Source: Curtobacterium sp. Leaf261 (lineage in GTDB: Bacteria > Actinomycetota > Actinomycetes > Actinomycetales > Microbacteriaceae). Taken from it: DNA of 64,000 nt. Of this stretch, positions 56,732 through 64,000 are shown piece by piece. Location of the stretch: NCBI RefSeq assembly GCF_001422205.1, contig NZ_LMMJ01000001.1:241591-305590 (forward strand). The letters run 5' to 3'. The notes under the pieces were generated by a model that worked only from the letters and a program-made list of their open reading frames with translations, ran no database searches and was not told the DNA's origin. Position 1 is the stretch's first letter, and every line of letters begins with the position of its first letter. The position numbers and the translations under genes are program-made.

Positions 56732-57333
56732 CAGTTCGCGAGCTCGCCCAGGTCGATGATGTTGATCGGCCGCGACATCGGCGGCTGCTCGCGGAGCCGC
56801 TCGAGCGCTGGCACCAGTTCGGCGACGTAGGCGTCGTACCCGGCTTCAGTCAGGTGCAGGCCGTCCTCGGTGAAGCGATCCGCGAGGTGGCCGTCCTCGG
56901 CCAGGGCGGGCCAGAGATCGAGGAACTGCGCGTGGCAGGTGGCGACGAACTGCCGGAGGTGCCGGTTCGCCTCCTCGATGCGCGCGGAGAACACCGCCTG
57001 GCGCGGCAGGATCGAGACGAGGAGCAGACGGACACCCGGCAGGTCACGACGCAGGTCCACCAGGATCGTCTCCGCGGTCCGCACGACGTGCTCCACGCTC
57101 TTCTTCTCGTTGCCGAAGTCGTTCGTGCCGATGAGCAGGACGATCGCCTCCGGTGCGAGACGCACCACCTCGTCGAGACGCGCGAGCACGCCGTCGGTGG
57201 TGTCTCCCCCGATGCCGAGGTTCACGACGTGGTCCCCGGGGAACCGCGCCTCCCAGTCGCCCTGCTCGGTGATGCTGTCGCCGAGGAACACCATGGGTGC
57301 CGTCTCGGTGCTGCCGTTCGCGGTGTCGGTCAT
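56731..57333 (-). CDS. SGNH/GDSL-family esterase (platelet-activating-factor acetylhydrolase-like)
   Basis: The 200-residue protein shows block I VFLGDSITEQGDW (nucleophile S near residue 20), block II VNLGIGGDTTDG, block III LLIGTNDFG and block V DGLHLTEAGYDAYV. The order and spacing fit small SGNH esterases acting on acetylated sugars or lipids. It has no signal peptide. ATG 57333 has GAGGAGG 5 nt upstream; the frame is open further but lacks homology. It is followed, with a one-base overlap, by the small membrane protein gene. Confidence 0.88.
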   Translation of the reverse strand: MTDTANGSTETAPMVFLGDSITEQGDWEARFPGDHVVNLGIGGDTTDGVLARLDEVVRLAPEAIVLLIGTNDFGNEKKSVEHVVRTAETILVDLRRDLPGVRLLLVSILPRQAVFSARIEEANRHLRQFVATCHAQFLDLWPALAEDGHLADRFTEDGLHLTEAGYDAYVAELVPALERLREQPPMSRPINIIDLGELAN

Positions 57334-57394
57334 GACCGCCTCCTCGTGTCGGGGTCCATTCTGTCGGTGTCGGGGTGCCAGCGCGAGCCGGTAC

Positions 57395-57438
57395 CGGACG
57401 GGAGGCACGGTGCAGCGCCGCCCCGATCCTCCAGTCCG
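57395..57438. repeat. Dispersed palindromic repeat
   Basis: CGGACGGGAGG (57395-57405) pairs with CCTCCAGTCCG (57428-57438), with one mismatch. It lies between two minus-strand genes. Confidence 0.75.
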
Positions 57439-57484
57439 ACCATCGGTCGCGTCCGCAGCCGGACGATGTCCGGCATCACCGGAG

Positions 57485-59008
57485 TCAGGACGCGGCCGGC
57501 TCGTGCGCCCGCGGCGCCGTTCCGCGCGACCCGTCCTGGTGCGCGTCGTCCCGACCCTCTCCGCGCTCGGCGCGGGCGGTGATCCGCTCGACCATGCCCG
57601 GGAAGATCACGCCGTGGAACGGCAGGATCGACCACCAGTAGAGACGACCGGCGAGGCCACGCGGGATCCAGATCGCCCGCTGGTGGTAGACGGACCCGCC
57701 CGCGGCCGGCTCGACGGACATCTCCAGCCAGGCTTGACCGGGAGCCTTGAACTCGGCACGGAGCCGGAGGAAGTGTCCGCGGTCGAGCCGTTCGACCCGC
57801 CACCAGTCGAGCACGTCGCCGTTCTCGAGCCGGTCGGCGCTCCGCCGTCCGCGCCGCAGCCCGACCCCGCCCGCGAGACGGTCCATCCAGCCGCGGAGCG
57901 CCCATGCCAGCGGGAGGGAGTACCAGCCGTTGTCACCGCCGATCGACTCGATGACGCGCCAGACCTCCTCGGCCGGTGCCGACGTCTCGCGGGTGCGCTC
58001 GTCGACGTTCACGATGCGTCCGGCCCAGTCCGGGTCACTCGGCAGCGGGTCGCTCGGCGCACCGGCGATGCTCGCACCCCGCCAGCTCGTCTCGACCTCG
58101 CCGGACGCGTCGCGCTCGAGTGCGAGCCGGACGGCCTTCCGGTAGGGCAAGAGGCCCTCTGCGGGCTTCGGGACGACGTCGTCGATGTCGTGCTCACGCT
58201 GGATGCACTCGTACTGCAGGGATGCGATGATCGGCGTGGCGAGGGCCCGCGGGATCGGTGTCACGAGGTTCACCCACTGCGAGGCGAGCCACGGCGTGAG
58301 CACCGGGAGCGACGAGATCGGGCGCTGCTTCAGACCGGCCTCGAGCGCGTAGCCGTTCATCATCTGGCCGTAGCGGAGCACGTCCGGCCCGCCGATGTCG
58401 AACGTGCGGTTCACCGAGGCCGGCGCGTCGAGCGCCCCGATCAGGTAGTGGAGGACGTCGCGGACGGCGATCGGCTGGATCCGGTTGCGGACCCACTTCG
58501 GGGCGGGCATCCACGGCAGGACGTCGGTGAGGTGCCGGATCATCTCGAACGAGGTGCTCCCGGACCCGATCACGACACCCGCCTGGAGAGCGACGGTCGG
58601 CACGCCGGACTCGATGAGGATCCGTCCGACCTCGGCCCGCGAGGTCAGGTGCTTGCTCGTCGCACCGTCCGGGTGCAGTCCGCCGAGGTAGACGAACCGC
58701 GCCACGCCAGCGTCCTTCGCCGCGGCCGCCATCGTCTGGGCCGCCTGCCGCTCGGTCTCCTCGAAGTCGCCCCGACTGCCCATGCTGTGCGCCAGGTAGT
58801 ACACCGCGTCGACGTCGGCAACGGCCCGACGGACCGCATCGGCGTCGAGGAGGTCACCCGCGACCACCTCGACCCGGTCGTGCCACGGCACGTCGTCGAG
58901 CTTCTGGGGGGATCGCGCGAGGACACGGACGTCGTGCCCGGCGTCGACGAGACGCGGGGCGAGACGGCCGCCGATGTATCCGGTGGCACCGGTGACGAGG
59001 ACACGCAT
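57485..59008 (-). CDS. NAD(P)-binding epimerase-like protein with C-terminal DUF2867-type domain
   Basis: The 507-residue protein starts RVLVTGATGYIGGRLAPRLVDAGHDVRVLARSP, an extended-SDR Rossmann fold with TGATGYIG. VDAVYYLAHSMGS and RFVYLGGLHPDG follow; the classic YxxxK is not apparent, as in the NAD(P)H-binding complex-I-assembly-like group. From about residue 330 a second domain begins (VDERTRETSAPAEEVWRVIESIGGDNGW), a START-like/DUF2867 fold with FLRLRAEFKAPGQAWLEMSVEP and LAGRLYWWSILPFHGVIFPGM. Such two-domain proteins are common in actinobacteria; the function is unknown. ATG 59008 follows TACCGT on this strand by 7 nt. The last 30 residues are charged and variable. Confidence 0.85.
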   Translation of the reverse strand: MRVLVTGATGYIGGRLAPRLVDAGHDVRVLARSPQKLDDVPWHDRVEVVAGDLLDADAVRRAVADVDAVYYLAHSMGSRGDFEETERQAAQTMAAAAKDAGVARFVYLGGLHPDGATSKHLTSRAEVGRILIESGVPTVALQAGVVIGSGSTSFEMIRHLTDVLPWMPAPKWVRNRIQPIAVRDVLHYLIGALDAPASVNRTFDIGGPDVLRYGQMMNGYALEAGLKQRPISSLPVLTPWLASQWVNLVTPIPRALATPIIASLQYECIQREHDIDDVVPKPAEGLLPYRKAVRLALERDASGEVETSWRGASIAGAPSDPLPSDPDWAGRIVNVDERTRETSAPAEEVWRVIESIGGDNGWYSLPLAWALRGWMDRLAGGVGLRRGRRSADRLENGDVLDWWRVERLDRGHFLRLRAEFKAPGQAWLEMSVEPAAGGSVYHQRAIWIPRGLAGRLYWWSILPFHGVIFPGMVERITARAERGEGRDDAHQDGSRGTAPRAHEPAAS

Positions 59009-59015
59009 GCGCCGC

Positions 59016-59025
59016 ACGGTACGCT
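59016..59025. promoter_or_regulatory. Bidirectional -10 element driving two leaderless genes
   Basis: ACGGTACGCT has the form ANNNTANNNT. TACCGT on the minus strand ends 7 nt before ATG 59008; TACGCT on the plus strand ends 8 nt before GTG 59034. The two boxes share TA (59020-59021). Confidence 0.65.
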
Positions 59026-59033
59026 CGGATGCT

Positions 59034-59810
59034 GTGGACAACGCACCGTTCCCCGAAGCCCGATCCGACGCCGCGAGCACGCCCGCGGTGGTCGCCGTCG
59101 CGACCGCCGACGACGTCCGACGACTCATCGACCACGCGATCCTGAAACCCGAACTGACGCGGGCCGACGTCGACGCGCAGCTCGACGAGGCGGCCGCGCA
59201 CCGCGTGTTCAGCGTGTGCGTCCGTCCGTCCGACGTCGCCCACGCGGTGTCGCGCCTCGCCGGCACCGACGTCGCAGTCGGCACCGTCCTCGGCTTCCCG
59301 CACGGCACGACGACGACGAGCACGAAGGTCGCCGAAGCGATGCAGGCGATCACCGACGGCGCATCCGAACTCGACATGGTCCAGAACATCGGCGCGGCGC
59401 GCTCGGGCGCCTGGGACGTCGTCGAGGCGGACGTCCGTGCCGTGGTGCAGGCCGCGGGCGACCTCGTCGTCAAGGTGATCCTCGAGACCGCGTTCCTGAC
59501 CGAGGACGAGATCGTCACCGCGTCGCGAGCCGCCCAGCGCGCCGGCGCCGCGTTCGTGAAGACCTCGACCGGGTTCGCCGGCGGTGGTGCGACCGCGGCG
59601 CACATCGCGCTCATGCGCACGACGGTCGGACCGGACACCGGCGTCAAGGCCTCCGGTGGCGTCCGCGGTCTCGACGCCCTGCTCGAGATGGTCGCCGCTG
59701 GTGCCGACCGGATCGGCACCAGCGCGTCCGCCCGGATCCTCGACGAGTTCGCGCACCGCGCGGCGACCGGCGCGGACTCCGGCACCGGCGACGACACGTC
59801 GTCGTACTGA
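59034..59810 (+). CDS. deoC: Deoxyribose-phosphate aldolase
   Basis: DeoC splits 2-deoxyribose 5-phosphate into glyceraldehyde 3-phosphate and acetaldehyde, in deoxynucleoside salvage. The 258-residue TIM-barrel protein has VRRLIDHAILKPELTRADVD near residue 25, HRVFSVCVRPSDV, VGTVLGFPHGTTTTSTKVAEA and ELDMVQNIGAARSG. The Schiff-base lysine region is DLVVKVILETAFLTEDEI, and the second lysine is in AAFVKTSTGFAGGGAT. GTG 59034 is set by the -10 box 8 nt upstream and by family length. A ROK kinase gene follows after 86 bp. It is divergent from the epimerase-like gene, with only 25 bp between the start codons. Confidence 0.95.
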   Translation: MDNAPFPEARSDAASTPAVVAVATADDVRRLIDHAILKPELTRADVDAQLDEAAAHRVFSVCVRPSDVAHAVSRLAGTDVAVGTVLGFPHGTTTTSTKVAEAMQAITDGASELDMVQNIGAARSGAWDVVEADVRAVVQAAGDLVVKVILETAFLTEDEIVTASRAAQRAGAAFVKTSTGFAGGGATAAHIALMRTTVGPDTGVKASGGVRGLDALLEMVAAGADRIGTSASARILDEFAHRAATGADSGTGDDTSSY

Positions 59811-59896
59811 CACCCCTTCCTTCCCCCGGCAGCGCGGACGCGCGCGCGTCCGCGCACTCCAGCCCGCTCGACCGACCAACGCATCGGAGCGTCCCC

Positions 59897-60898
59897 ATGG
59901 CATCGACCCCGGAACCCATCCCGTCCACGGCCACCGTGTCGTCCGTGTCGCCCGGGACCGCCATCGCCCTCGCCGTGGACCTCGGCGGCACGAAGGTCGA
60001 GGCAGCGCTCGTCACCGACGAGGGCGTCGTCCTGGCCGACTCGCGGTTCCGGACGCCGACCGGTCCCGACAAGACGTCGGACGAGCTCCAGGCAGCGGTG
60101 GACGACGTCGTCACGCGCGCACTGGCGACGGTGCCGGCCGGGATCGCTCTCGCGGGGGTGGGCATCGGGTCCGCGGGGCCGATCAACGAAGAGCACGGCT
60201 GGGTCTCGCCGCTCAACATGCCCGTGTGGCGCGACCACCCGCTCCGCGACCGGGTCGCCGCGCTCGTCGACGCCACCGTGCCGGGCGACGTCCCCGTGAC
60301 GCTCCGGATGGACGGGCTCTGCATCACCCTCGCCGAGCACTGGGTCGGTGCCGCGCAGGGACACGACCACGTGATGGGGATGATCATCTCCACCGGCGTC
60401 GGTGGCGGACTGATCCTGCACGGGCGCACGGTGAGCGGGCCGACGGGCAACGCCGGCCACATCGGGCACGTCGAGTGCGGCGGGTTCGACGACCACTGCG
60501 CGTGCGGCGGGACCGGCTGCCTCGAGGCGATCGCCAGCGGTCCGAAGACGGTCGCGTGGGCACGGAAGCAGGGGTTCAGCGGCGCGACCGGCGAGGAGCT
60601 CTCCGCCGCGTACGCCGCCGGTGACCCGACCGCGCGTGCCGCCGTCGAGCGCAGCGGGCGCGCACTCGGGCAGGCCATCGCCGCAGCCACGAGCCTCGTC
60701 GACCTCGAGGTCGTCGCGATCGGCGGCGGGTTCTCGCACGTCAGCCCGGACCTCTTCGCGTTCGCCAGGGCCGCGGTCGCGGAGCGCGCGGAGTTCGGGT
60801 TCGTGACGAAGGTCCGGATCGTGCCGACCGGGTTGTCGCAGGACGGCCCGCTCATCGGCGCGGCGGCGCTCGTGCACCGCGCTGACGTCCTGCGCTGA
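59897..60898 (+). CDS. ROK-family sugar kinase (glucokinase-like)
   Basis: ROK proteins are ATP-dependent hexose kinases or repressors; this one lacks a DNA-binding domain, so it is a kinase. The 333-residue protein has the ATP phosphate loop ALAVDLGGTKVEAALV near residue 26, SAGPINEEHGWVSPLNMPVW, GMIISTGVGGGLIL and NAGHIGHVEC. The ROK zinc motif is CACGGTGCLE near residue 200. The catalytic aspartate in RMDGLCITLAEHWVGAA is a variant of the usual NDANAAALGE, so substrate preference may differ. ATG 59897 has GGAG 8 nt upstream. The long frame open before it is not coding. Possible substrates are glucose, GlcNAc or ManNAc. Confidence 0.88.
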   Translation: MASTPEPIPSTATVSSVSPGTAIALAVDLGGTKVEAALVTDEGVVLADSRFRTPTGPDKTSDELQAAVDDVVTRALATVPAGIALAGVGIGSAGPINEEHGWVSPLNMPVWRDHPLRDRVAALVDATVPGDVPVTLRMDGLCITLAEHWVGAAQGHDHVMGMIISTGVGGGLILHGRTVSGPTGNAGHIGHVECGGFDDHCACGGTGCLEAIASGPKTVAWARKQGFSGATGEELSAAYAAGDPTARAAVERSGRALGQAIAAATSLVDLEVVAIGGGFSHVSPDLFAFARAAVAERAEFGFVTKVRIVPTGLSQDGPLIGAAALVHRADVLR

Positions 60899-61001
60899 CG
60901 TCCCGCGCCGACGTCCAGCGCTGACACGGGGCTCGGCCGCGTTCTCCACAGGGGCGGGCTCCAGGAACGCGTCGGTCGTGCCGACCTGTCACGATCGACC
61001 G

Positions 61002-61787
61002 GTGCGAAGCGGACTGGAGGAACCCCACTCGTCCGCCCCGCACGCTCGCCCGATCGGTGGTGGCGTCCCGGACGGCCTCCCCGCGGAGGAACTGCAGGCG
61101 GCGGTGCTCGACGGTGAGCTCTTCCGGGTCGGCGACATGTTCGCGTCGATCGCGGTGGCCGACGACGCCGTGCTCCGTGCCAGGGGGTTCCTGACCACGC
61201 TGGCGCACCTCGGGTACGCCCCGCGCGGGCTCGACCTCGGACAGGAGCTGGAGCCGACACGCGGACCCGCGACCGGGCAGGCGGCCGGGCAGGCCACCGG
61301 GCAGGCAACCGGGCCGCCTGCCTGGCCCGCTGCTCCTCTCGTCGCGGAACGGCTCTCGGCGGCGTGGATCTGGGGCGCGACGTCCCGACCGCCAGTGCTG
61401 CACACCGCCTGCGCTCCCGCGGGGGCTCGCCGCCGGGGGCCGTTCTCGGGGGTCGTCGTGCGCGAGACACGACTCGGCCCGGACGACGTGATCGTGCTCG
61501 GGGACCGCGATGGTGCGGACCACGGGGTCGGTGTCACGAGCCCGGTCCGCACCGCGCTCGACCTGCTCCGCGATCGCTCGGGCTTCGGTGCCGTCGAACA
61601 CGCCGCCGTCCGAGGACTGCTGGACGGCTCTGTGCAGCCCTCAGCGGGCGCTGGGGGCCATGACGGGGGTGTGGTGGGTGGCGACGTGCTCGCGGTGCGC
61701 CGATCGCTCGAGGCGACCACGGGCCTCCCGTACGGCCGGCAGGCGCTGCGCCGGCTCGCGGCGGTCGTTGCGTCCCTGGGACCCTGA
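61002..61787 (+). CDS. AbiEi-like (type IV antitoxin-related) hypothetical protein
   Basis: The 261-residue protein has an N-terminal stretch with winged-helix character (LPAEELQAAVLDGELFRVGDMFASI). After a repeat-rich linker (residues about 90-107, GQAAGQATGQATG) comes a domain with RGPFSGVVVRETRLGPDDVIVLGD and VTSPVRTALDLLRDRSGFGAVEHAAVRGLL. That segment is the common core of actinobacterial AbiEi-like proteins. The family DUF559 endonuclease tail is absent, and no AbiEii toxin gene is adjacent. GTG 61002 is preferred because a CACGAT box precedes it by 6 nt; GTG 60978 is an alternative. It is convergent with the (p)ppGpp synthetase gene. Role unknown. Confidence 0.6.
   Translation: MRSGLEEPHSSAPHARPIGGGVPDGLPAEELQAAVLDGELFRVGDMFASIAVADDAVLRARGFLTTLAHLGYAPRGLDLGQELEPTRGPATGQAAGQATGQATGPPAWPAAPLVAERLSAAWIWGATSRPPVLHTACAPAGARRRGPFSGVVVRETRLGPDDVIVLGDRDGADHGVGVTSPVRTALDLLRDRSGFGAVEHAAVRGLLDGSVQPSAGAGGHDGGVVGGDVLAVRRSLEATTGLPYGRQALRRLAAVVASLGP
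61272..61319. repeat. 12-bp tandem repeat in the AbiEi-like gene, 4 copies
   Basis: The unit RCCGGGCAGGCN repeats in frame from 61272, giving the TGQA/AGQA linker. Confidence 0.8.
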
Positions 61788-61846
61788 CACCTCGGCAGCC
61801 CGCGTGCGCGCGACAGCGCCGGCCGGCACCGATGCGACATCGCGGT

Positions 61847-64000
61847 TCAGCCCGCGCTGACCCGGTACACGTCGTAGACCGCGTCGATCCGACGAACCGC
61901 GTTGAGCACCCGGTCGAGGTGGGTCGTGTCACCCATCTCGAAGACGAACCGCGAGAGCGCCAGTCGGTCGTTCGAGGTCGACACCGTCGCGGACAGGATG
62001 TTGACGTGGTGCTCCGAGAGGACGCGCGTCACGTCGCTCAGCAGTCCGGACCGATCGAGCGCCTCGATCTGGATCTGGACGAGGAACACGCTCTTCGACG
62101 ACGGCGCCCACTCGACCTCGATCATGCGATCGGGTTCCTGCATGAGCGACTGGACGTTCGTGCACGTGGCCTGGTGGACCGAGACGCCCTGCCCGCGGGT
62201 GATGAACCCGACGATCTGGTCGCCCGGGACCGGCGTGCAGCACTTGGCCAACTTGACGAGGATGTCCGGCGCGCCGCGAACCAGGACGCCGCTGTCGGAG
62301 CTCCGGAGCGCGCGACTCGAGACCCGTGACGGGAACGAGAACTCCGGCTCGTCCGTCTCGGTGTCGGTCTGCACACTCGCCAGGATCTTCTCGATGACGG
62401 ACTGCGTGGACACGTGTCCCTCGCCGATCGCCGCGTAGAGGGCCGAGACGTCCTCGTACCGCAGGTTCGACGCGATCTCCGCGATGGAGTCCTGGCTCAT
62501 CAGGCGCTGGAGCGGGAGGTTCTGCTTGCGCATCGCTCGGGCGATCGCGTCACGACCCTGCTCGATGGCCTCCTCGCGACGCTCCTTGGTGAACCACTGC
62601 TTGATCTTGTTGCGGGCACGGGGACTCCGCACGAACGCGAGCCAGTCCTGACTCGGGCCGGAGTCCGGGTTCTTCGAGGTGAAGATCTCGACGACGTCCC
62701 CGCTCGACAGCTCGCTCTCGAGGGGGACGAGGCGGCCGTTCACCTTGGCGCCCATCGTCCGGTGCCCGATCTCGGTGTGCACGGCGTACGCGAAGTCCAC
62801 CGGGGTGGCCCCGGCGGGGAGGCCGATGACCTTGCCCTGCGGGGTGAAGACGTACGTCTCCTTCGCACCGATCTCGTACCGCAGGGAGTCGAGGAACTCG
62901 GTCGGGTCGGACGTCTCGGCCTGCCAGTCGGTGATGTGCGCGAGCCAGGCCATGTCGGTGTCGGACGACGGTGCCGCCTCGACGGTGCCGTTCATCCGCT
63001 GCTTGTACTTCCAGTGCGCCGCGACGCCGAACTCGGCGCGCTGGTGCATCTCGTACGTTCGGATCTGGATCTCGACCGCACGGCCCTGCGGACCGAGGAC
63101 CGTCGTGTGGAGCGACTGGTAGAGGTTGAACTTCGGGGTGGCGATGTAGTCCTTGAAGCGACCGGGCAGCGGCGTCCACCGTGCGTGCACCGATCCCAGG
63201 ACCGCGTAGCAGTCACGCACCGTGGGCACGAGCACCCGGATGCCGACGAGGTCGTAGATCTCGTCGAACTCGCGACCTCGGACGATCATCTTCTGGTAGA
63301 TCGAGTAGTACTGCTTCGGCCGACCCATCACGTCGCCGCGGATCTTGGAGGACTTGAGGTCCCGCTTGACCGCGCCGATGACGTTCTGGACGAACTGCTC
63401 GCGCTTCGGGGTGCGCTCCTTGACGAGGCTGTCGATCTCGACGTAGAGCTTCGGGTGCAACACCGCGAACGACAGGTCCTCGAGCTCCAGCTTGATCATC
63501 TGGATCCCGAGCCGGTGCGCGAGGGGCGCGTAGATCTCGAGCGTCTCCTTCGCCTTGCGCGTCGCGGAGGCGGACTCCACGAACCCCCAGGTGCGCGCGT
63601 TGTGGAGACGATCCGCGAGCTTGATGACGAGGACGCGGATGTCCTTCGACATCGCGACGACCATCTTCCGGACCGTCTCGGCCTGGGCGCTGTCGCCGTA
63701 CTTCAACTTGTCGAGCTTGGTGACGCCGTCGACGAGCATCGCGATCTCGTCGCCGAAGTCACTCCGGAGCTCGTCGAGCGTGTACTCGGTGTCCTCGACG
63801 GTGTCGTGCAGGAGTGCGGCTGCGATCGTGATCGCCCCGATGCCGAGGTCGGCGAGGATCTGCGCGACCGCGACCGGGTGCGTGATGTACGGCTCGCCGG
63901 ACTTGCGCTTCTGGCCGTCGTGCGCGCGTTCGGCGGTCGTGTACGCGCGCTCGATGAGCGTGACGTCCGCCTTCGGGTGGTGGGTCCGTACCGTGCGGAT
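61847..64000 (-). CDS. rel: Bifunctional (p)ppGpp synthetase/hydrolase (RelA/SpoT homologue), 5' end beyond window
   Basis: Rel makes and breaks the stringent-response alarmones ppGpp and pppGpp. About 718 residues are visible and the start lies beyond the right edge. In order: the HD hydrolase domain (RTHHPKADVTLIERAY, SGEPYITHPVAVAQILADLG, LLHDTVEDTEYTLDEL) and the synthetase domain (MIVRGREFDEIYDLVGIRVLV, HARWTPLPGRFKDYIATPKFN, YQSLHTTVLGPQG). Then come the TGS domain (VFTPQGKVIGLPAGATPVDFAYAVH), a zinc-finger/CC region (CCTPVPGDQIVGFITRGQGVSVHQATC) and a C-terminal ACT domain (IQIEALDRSGLLSDVTRVLSEH). The hydrolase HD motif is intact, so both activities are expected. It ends at the stop at 61847-61849. 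Confidence 0.97.
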   Translation of the reverse strand: MRTVRTHHPKADVTLIERAYTTAERAHDGQKRKSGEPYITHPVAVAQILADLGIGAITIAAALLHDTVEDTEYTLDELRSDFGDEIAMLVDGVTKLDKLKYGDSAQAETVRKMVVAMSKDIRVLVIKLADRLHNARTWGFVESASATRKAKETLEIYAPLAHRLGIQMIKLELEDLSFAVLHPKLYVEIDSLVKERTPKREQFVQNVIGAVKRDLKSSKIRGDVMGRPKQYYSIYQKMIVRGREFDEIYDLVGIRVLVPTVRDCYAVLGSVHARWTPLPGRFKDYIATPKFNLYQSLHTTVLGPQGRAVEIQIRTYEMHQRAEFGVAAHWKYKQRMNGTVEAAPSSDTDMAWLAHITDWQAETSDPTEFLDSLRYEIGAKETYVFTPQGKVIGLPAGATPVDFAYAVHTEIGHRTMGAKVNGRLVPLESELSSGDVVEIFTSKNPDSGPSQDWLAFVRSPRARNKIKQWFTKERREEAIEQGRDAIARAMRKQNLPLQRLMSQDSIAEIASNLRYEDVSALYAAIGEGHVSTQSVIEKILASVQTDTETDEPEFSFPSRVSSRALRSSDSGVLVRGAPDILVKLAKCCTPVPGDQIVGFITRGQGVSVHQATCTNVQSLMQEPDRMIEVEWAPSSKSVFLVQIQIEALDRSGLLSDVTRVLSEHHVNILSATVSTSNDRLALSRFVFEMGDTTHLDRVLNAVRRIDAVYDVYRVSAG

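Noticed and set aside
56870-60898. A single 1342-codon open frame across four gene regions
   Set aside because: It is an effect of high GC content. Only its last 333 codons, from ATG 59897, match a family (ROK kinase); the rest is antisense to, or out of frame with, recognised genes.

Overview
The window reads as chromosome of a very GC-rich actinobacterium (roughly 70% GC by eye). RbpA, a mycothiol ligase (MshC), PafB/PafC WYL regulators, a diheme QcrC with QcrA/QcrB and CtaE, and an LAxTG-type surface protein place it in the Micrococcales. The gene order and the hairpin-rich spacers look like Microbacteriaceae, most likely Curtobacterium; the genus is an inference from recollection, not from a search.

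Layout. 0-6.8 kb: the start of a histidine phosphatase, a sirtuin, a TrmH/SpoU RNA methyltransferase, an AbiF-type HEPN protein with a small hairpin RNA in its leader, a D-Ala-D-Ala carboxypeptidase, and a divergent SGNH hydrolase / acyl-CoA dehydrogenase pair. 6.8-16.2 kb: FUSC transporter, DNA polymerase IV, SF2 helicase, type II NADH dehydrogenase, a secreted CBM5/12-GH18 chitinase and tRNA-Leu(GAG). 16.3-31.6 kb: a conserved actinobacterial block (M20 peptidase, uppP, mshC, PAC2 protein, HAD phosphatase, trmI, FKBP lipoprotein, pafB, pafC, tatC, helY, lnt, rbpA). The Pup-proteasome genes usually found between trmI and pafB, and the tatA usually found before tatC, are absent. 32-42.3 kb: NfeD/SPFH pair, SDR, NUDIX, VOC protein, a 1154-residue sortase-anchored surface protein, a decayed secreted-protein gene and a secreted beta-propeller protein. 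42.4-47.6 kb: glycerol/dihydroxyacetone use, with PTS-linked dhaKLM divergent from glpF-glpK across a spacer holding paired inverted repeats. 47.8-53.3 kb: trpD divergent from the respiratory operon ctaE-qcrC-qcrA-qcrB. 53.4-64 kb: phosphodiesterase, Stealth glycan phosphotransferase, small membrane protein, SGNH esterase, NAD(P)-binding/DUF2867-like protein, deoC, ROK kinase, an AbiEi-like protein, and a (p)ppGpp synthetase/hydrolase that runs off the right edge.

Three patterns cut across the genes. First, many start codons lie 6-8 nt after a TANNNT -10 box, so leaderless transcription looks common; at two divergent pairs a single symmetric ANNNTANNNT box appears to drive leaderless genes in both directions across only 23-25 bp. 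Second, a palindromic repeat with core CGGACGGGAGGCACGG recurs in spacers and also inside four reading frames, at tails, an N-terminus and a linker. Third, 12-18 bp tandem repeats are common, both in spacers and as low-complexity peptide linkers. No CRISPR array, IS element, prophage or rRNA was seen. The most interesting locus is the AbiF-like HEPN protein with its leader hairpin at 2.3-3.3 kb.
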